Positions 60,842 through 64,000 of a stretch of DNA of 64,000 nt are shown here, in pieces (position 1 is the stretch's first letter; every line of letters begins with the position of its first letter). The DNA comes from Mesaphorura yosii (taxonomy: Eukaryota; Arthropoda; Collembola; Poduromorpha; Tullbergiidae). Position numbers and translations under genes: made by a program. The stretch lies in assembly GCA_009869945.1 (NCBI GenBank), contig WIXG01000014.1:417094-481093 (forward strand), given 5' to 3'. The notes under the pieces were generated by a model. That model worked only from the letters and a program-made list of their open reading frames with translations. It had not been told where the DNA came from and did no database searches.

Positions 60842-63820
60842 TTAATCTGCTTGAACGCAAACCACATGTCCCAGCTCGCATGAAGACACGTCCCCAAGTC
60901 GTTCCTCGCCTTCGAAGTCGTCAGTTCTAATATTTATGAGTCTCTGCTCAGCTTCGTTGTTAACGTCTGTAACCATCAACATGACGGTTTCGTAGGGATA
61001 TCTGCTGACGTCAAACGTTTGCACGTCATCCAGCGTGCTGTTTGGAAGCAAGTTGGAACAAATTTTGCTTCCAAGCTCGTGCGACCACGAGTTGGAGCAG
61101 TATGGATGCCATTCGCCCTTCACATTCACCACCACGTAACCGGAGATGCCATTTTTACTCCTACATCATTTAACCATGGAATATATGAAACGTTTTACTC
61201 GTGTGGTTAAGGCTCACTTACGTTGCTTGGGTTAATTCCGAAAATTGCGCCGTTAGTGCGACACAATGACTTTCATCTTCTCCATTCTCGCAGTCTGCAT
61301 GCCCATCACACAAAAACACTTTGTTTATGCACTTGGGCCCTTTACTAATTTCATTCCTATCAAAATGCCAGGCAAGTGGACTTGTAGACTCATTTCGTAA
61401 ATGCACAGTGAAGTAGTGGAGTAGGAGATCTGGCTTCAATATGACTTACCTTGATCCGCAGTGGAACGAAGCCTCAGTGCACGGGCAAATCTCCATTTCA
61501 TCTTCTCCGTTCGGACAGTGAACTTTGTTGTCGCAAATGCGTTCCGGCGCAGCTAGCTCTAAATAATGTCTGCACGTGCATTCGGATGGGTCAGGCTCAT
61601 CTGTCAAGTCATCTGTTCCGCAGTCAAACACTCCGTCGCAAAATGTGCTGATGGGGATGCAGTTTCCTGTCGACCTGCACTGAAAATGTCCAACTGGACA
61701 TCTGATTTTGAAAAAAAGGTGAGCTTCCGTGCTTGCAAGAGACTCTTCGACTTGGTCCTCCACACCACTCGATTTGATACCCAGAAAATGCCGTGAACAT
61801 CGTTTCTCGTCTTCTTTATCAGCGCATTCAGCAATGTTGTTGCACACACGCACCTTGTCAACACAATTGCCCAACGAGCATCGAACTCCTTCACATTTGG
61901 GTGTGGGTAAATTTGCTTTTGGAGGACTCTGCAATATCTTGAATGCCTGTTCACTGGCTTCACCATGAAACGGATTGAAAAGAGTGATGAATTCATTTTG
62001 GGAGCACTCTTCTCCCTCAAATGCGTCAATAAATCCCATGAAGAGCCACGTAGACCCGTCAGGTGTACAATAAACGAAGGAAGGCTCTTTGTCCTGAAGA
62101 TAATAGCTCTTGAAATCTTACTGCCGACTATTGAACTATTTCGTTGATTTAAAATTTATGCTTACATTGCACAGCTTCCCGTCAGTTTTTATTGCCCAAT
62201 GCTTGCTCTTCTCGCTGTGAGAGACATCGATTTCCACTCTGGAGTCCGTAATTTGAGCATCTACTAGGGAGACTTTCCGGCATTCAGCATGGCGGAAGGC
62301 CTGAGGTTCGTTGTGTATCCTGAAGTGCCATTTTATTAACATGTGAAACTGAATTCTTATTCTATATTTATCCCATGGTTCGACTTACGCAAGCTGGGTG
62401 CAAATTGGATTTGCGAAATGATCCGGTCTCACCGGACTTTCAAGATGGAGGTATGTCAATCCGCCTTCCACGTGATCCATATAATTGACCCGCTTAATTT
62501 GTTCTGTAGGGCTCGAAACGATTACAGACTGATTTGAGAAACTGAAAATACCAGCAGTGTACTGAAACAGCAAAGATCTACTAAATAGAAAGAAACACAA
62601 ATTCCTTTTAAGTTAAAACGATGTTTGGTTCCGGAATTCATGTTTTTTTTTCTTACGGAACGCTAGTCATGATGCAGGCGGTTGATGTAATTAACCAGCT
62701 TTTATGAATCAGCGTGGCGGCACACTTTGGGCTCCCATCGACCGTAACAACCGTGAACCATGGCTGTGCGCCCAACTCTGAAGCTGACGGCCTCCTTCGG
62801 GATCGGGCATATAATTTCTCGATTCCGCATTTGAGCTCACCGCAGCTAGCCTTGACAGGCGTGCAGTTCCTGGGAAGCATATTCTAATAAATCTTTCTAG
62901 CTCGTGGTTTCTTTCCCAATAATTAGTATTACTTAGTTTTATCGCTTTCAATTATTGCGACTGCGTCTGACGATCTGCCCATTACTTCGATGTTGGCTTT
63001 AGGTAAGGGTCGTGGCACATACACCCTTTCTTCTCGGCGTTTTCTCGATGCCGAGGGCAAACTAAGAAATTGAAATCATTAATATGAAGATGAAAATACA
63101 ATAAGGCTGGTCTTAAATAAGATGGAAAGGTGGGAACGTCCGACAACAGGATTTCATTAGGTTAGCATTGTCATACTACGATTCGATATGCCTGTATGTT
63201 GTACTTCTGCGAACGGTCTACTTGTCTCGCTCGGCCTTTGAAGGCACGCGTAGCGTATGGGAAAGTACAATCTCCTTTCATGAGAAGCAAAAAACGTTTT
63301 GCGAGCAGAGACAGGTGGAGTGTCCTTTGACTTGAGGCGCATGCACGCGTGCGTTCGTATGGATGAGGCCTTTTAAATATAATTTTGTGGCAATTATATC
63401 GGGCTTGACTGGGATGGTGTCCTAGGTTAGGTTATGCCCAATCTCGTTTCGGAATTCCTTCGACAATCTTAGCAATCTGATGTGCTGATTTAAGAGCAGT
63501 CTCATTGTGCTTACATTAAATTTCATGCTTAAAATAATTGATGCGTTGTAATAAAAAATGAACTTTTGAACATAGTGGCCATTACACTTAGTGTTATTTG
63601 TATACCTGAAGCCTAAGTTTGAACAAGTAGCCTCCGTAATGGAATCGTCCAAGTCTTCCGCACAAGGCGTGGTCCATGCGTTTCCTTTCTCTCGGATGAC
63701 AACCACTCCAGACTGCAATCCTCTTGTGATTTTATCTCCCAGAAAATCCGGCGTTTGGTCCAATGAGTTTGACTTAACAAGCCTTACACAATCGACTTCA
63801 TCTTCACCGTCAGGGCAGTG
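60842..63820 (-). CDS. Nudel-like mosaic protein with inactive protease domain (C-terminal part)
   Basis: Eight exons on the - strand: 63820-63606, 63061-62933, 62869-62657, 62580-62389, 62319-62166, 62093-61450, 61344-61222 and 61160-60842. They give 662 residues in frame; the N-terminal part lies beyond the right edge. Domains in order: the end of an LDL-receptor class A (LDLa) module (HCPDGEDEVDC); an SRCR-like stretch (SGVVVIREKGNAW); a trypsin-fold domain from GAQPWFTVVTV; at least three further LDLa modules (for example CDGVFDCGTDDLTDEPDPSEC-type and CDGHADCENGEDESHC); and a second SRCR-like C-terminal stretch (GYVVVNVKGEWHPYC). The protease domain lacks the triad. The usual TAAHC is ITSTACI, the DIALL position reads GLTYL, and the GDSGGP site reads DKEPSF. 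Drosophila Nudel, an extracellular protease of dorsoventral patterning and eggshell, has the same LDLa and second inactive protease layout. A corin-like protease is the less likely alternative. Confidence 0.75.
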
Positions 63821-64000
63821 CTACAACAGAAACGACGTCCTCGCAGGCTTAGAATGTACAAACGAAACGTGGAGAGGACAAGATGATCCTACGTCACCAG
63901 CTCAAAAACACTTAGCTCAAAAGGACACAAGCGCAAATCAATAAGGTCAAAAGAACATAAACTCAACTATCGCTCGAGCAATAGAACAATGAGCTCAAAA
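63821..64000. repeat. Intron of the nudel-like gene with degenerate GCTCAAAA-type repeats
   Basis: From about 63899 to the window end the word (A)GCTCAAAA or a near match recurs (AGCTCAAAA, AGCTCAAAAGG, GGTCAAAAG, AACTCAAC, GAGCTCAAAA). The spacing is roughly 15-20 nt and suggests a degenerate minisatellite running past the right edge. Confidence 0.45.

Overview
This is a window of arthropod nuclear DNA. The genes are split by short GT-AG introns, several introns exceed 1 kb, base composition is moderately AT-rich, and the gene set is metazoan. It includes a nudel-like, arthropod-type mosaic serine protease homologue. I cannot name the species. Six protein-coding genes are supported: five complete and one truncated by the right edge. 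I joined exons by hand from splice signals and reading phase. In all five complete models the summed exon length is a multiple of three with no internal stop, which is the main internal check on the models.

Layout, left to right. (1) Trabid/ZRANB1-type deubiquitinase, + strand, 481-3864. (2) An ALMS-motif centrosomal protein, - strand, 8913-4500, tail-to-tail with Trabid. One of its introns holds a small inverted-repeat element with a FLYWCH-like coding remnant. (3) A 1.5 kb head-to-head intergenic stretch holding a 687-bp inverted-repeat transposable element whose 123-bp arms are nearly identical. (4) SUPV3L1/SUV3 mitochondrial RNA helicase, + strand, 10458-19433. (5) An aminergic G-protein-coupled receptor, best matched to the invertebrate Dop1R2/DAMB dopamine receptor class, - strand, 31947-21064. 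Its introns hold a decayed mariner-like element and a G-rich patch. (6) About 20 kb (31948-52661) with no recognisable protein-coding exon. (7) Mitoferrin (mitochondrial iron carrier), - strand, 56202-52662. (8) A BOD1/Shg1-domain protein, + strand, 57828-60557, head-to-head with mitoferrin. (9) The C-terminal 662 residues of a nudel-like mosaic protein with a triad-less protease domain, - strand, from beyond 63820 to 60842.

These are unrelated housekeeping and developmental genes (ubiquitin signalling, centriole, mitochondrial RNA turnover, mitochondrial iron import, chromatin or kinetochore, egg-shell-type protease) plus one neural receptor. I see no operon-like or pathway logic. The large empty block upstream of the receptor is typical of regulatory space around neural genes. 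No tRNA, rRNA or CRISPR array was recognised, and I found no convincing new multi-gene system. The most unusual sequence is the set of small inverted-repeat mobile elements and the pseudo-protease.
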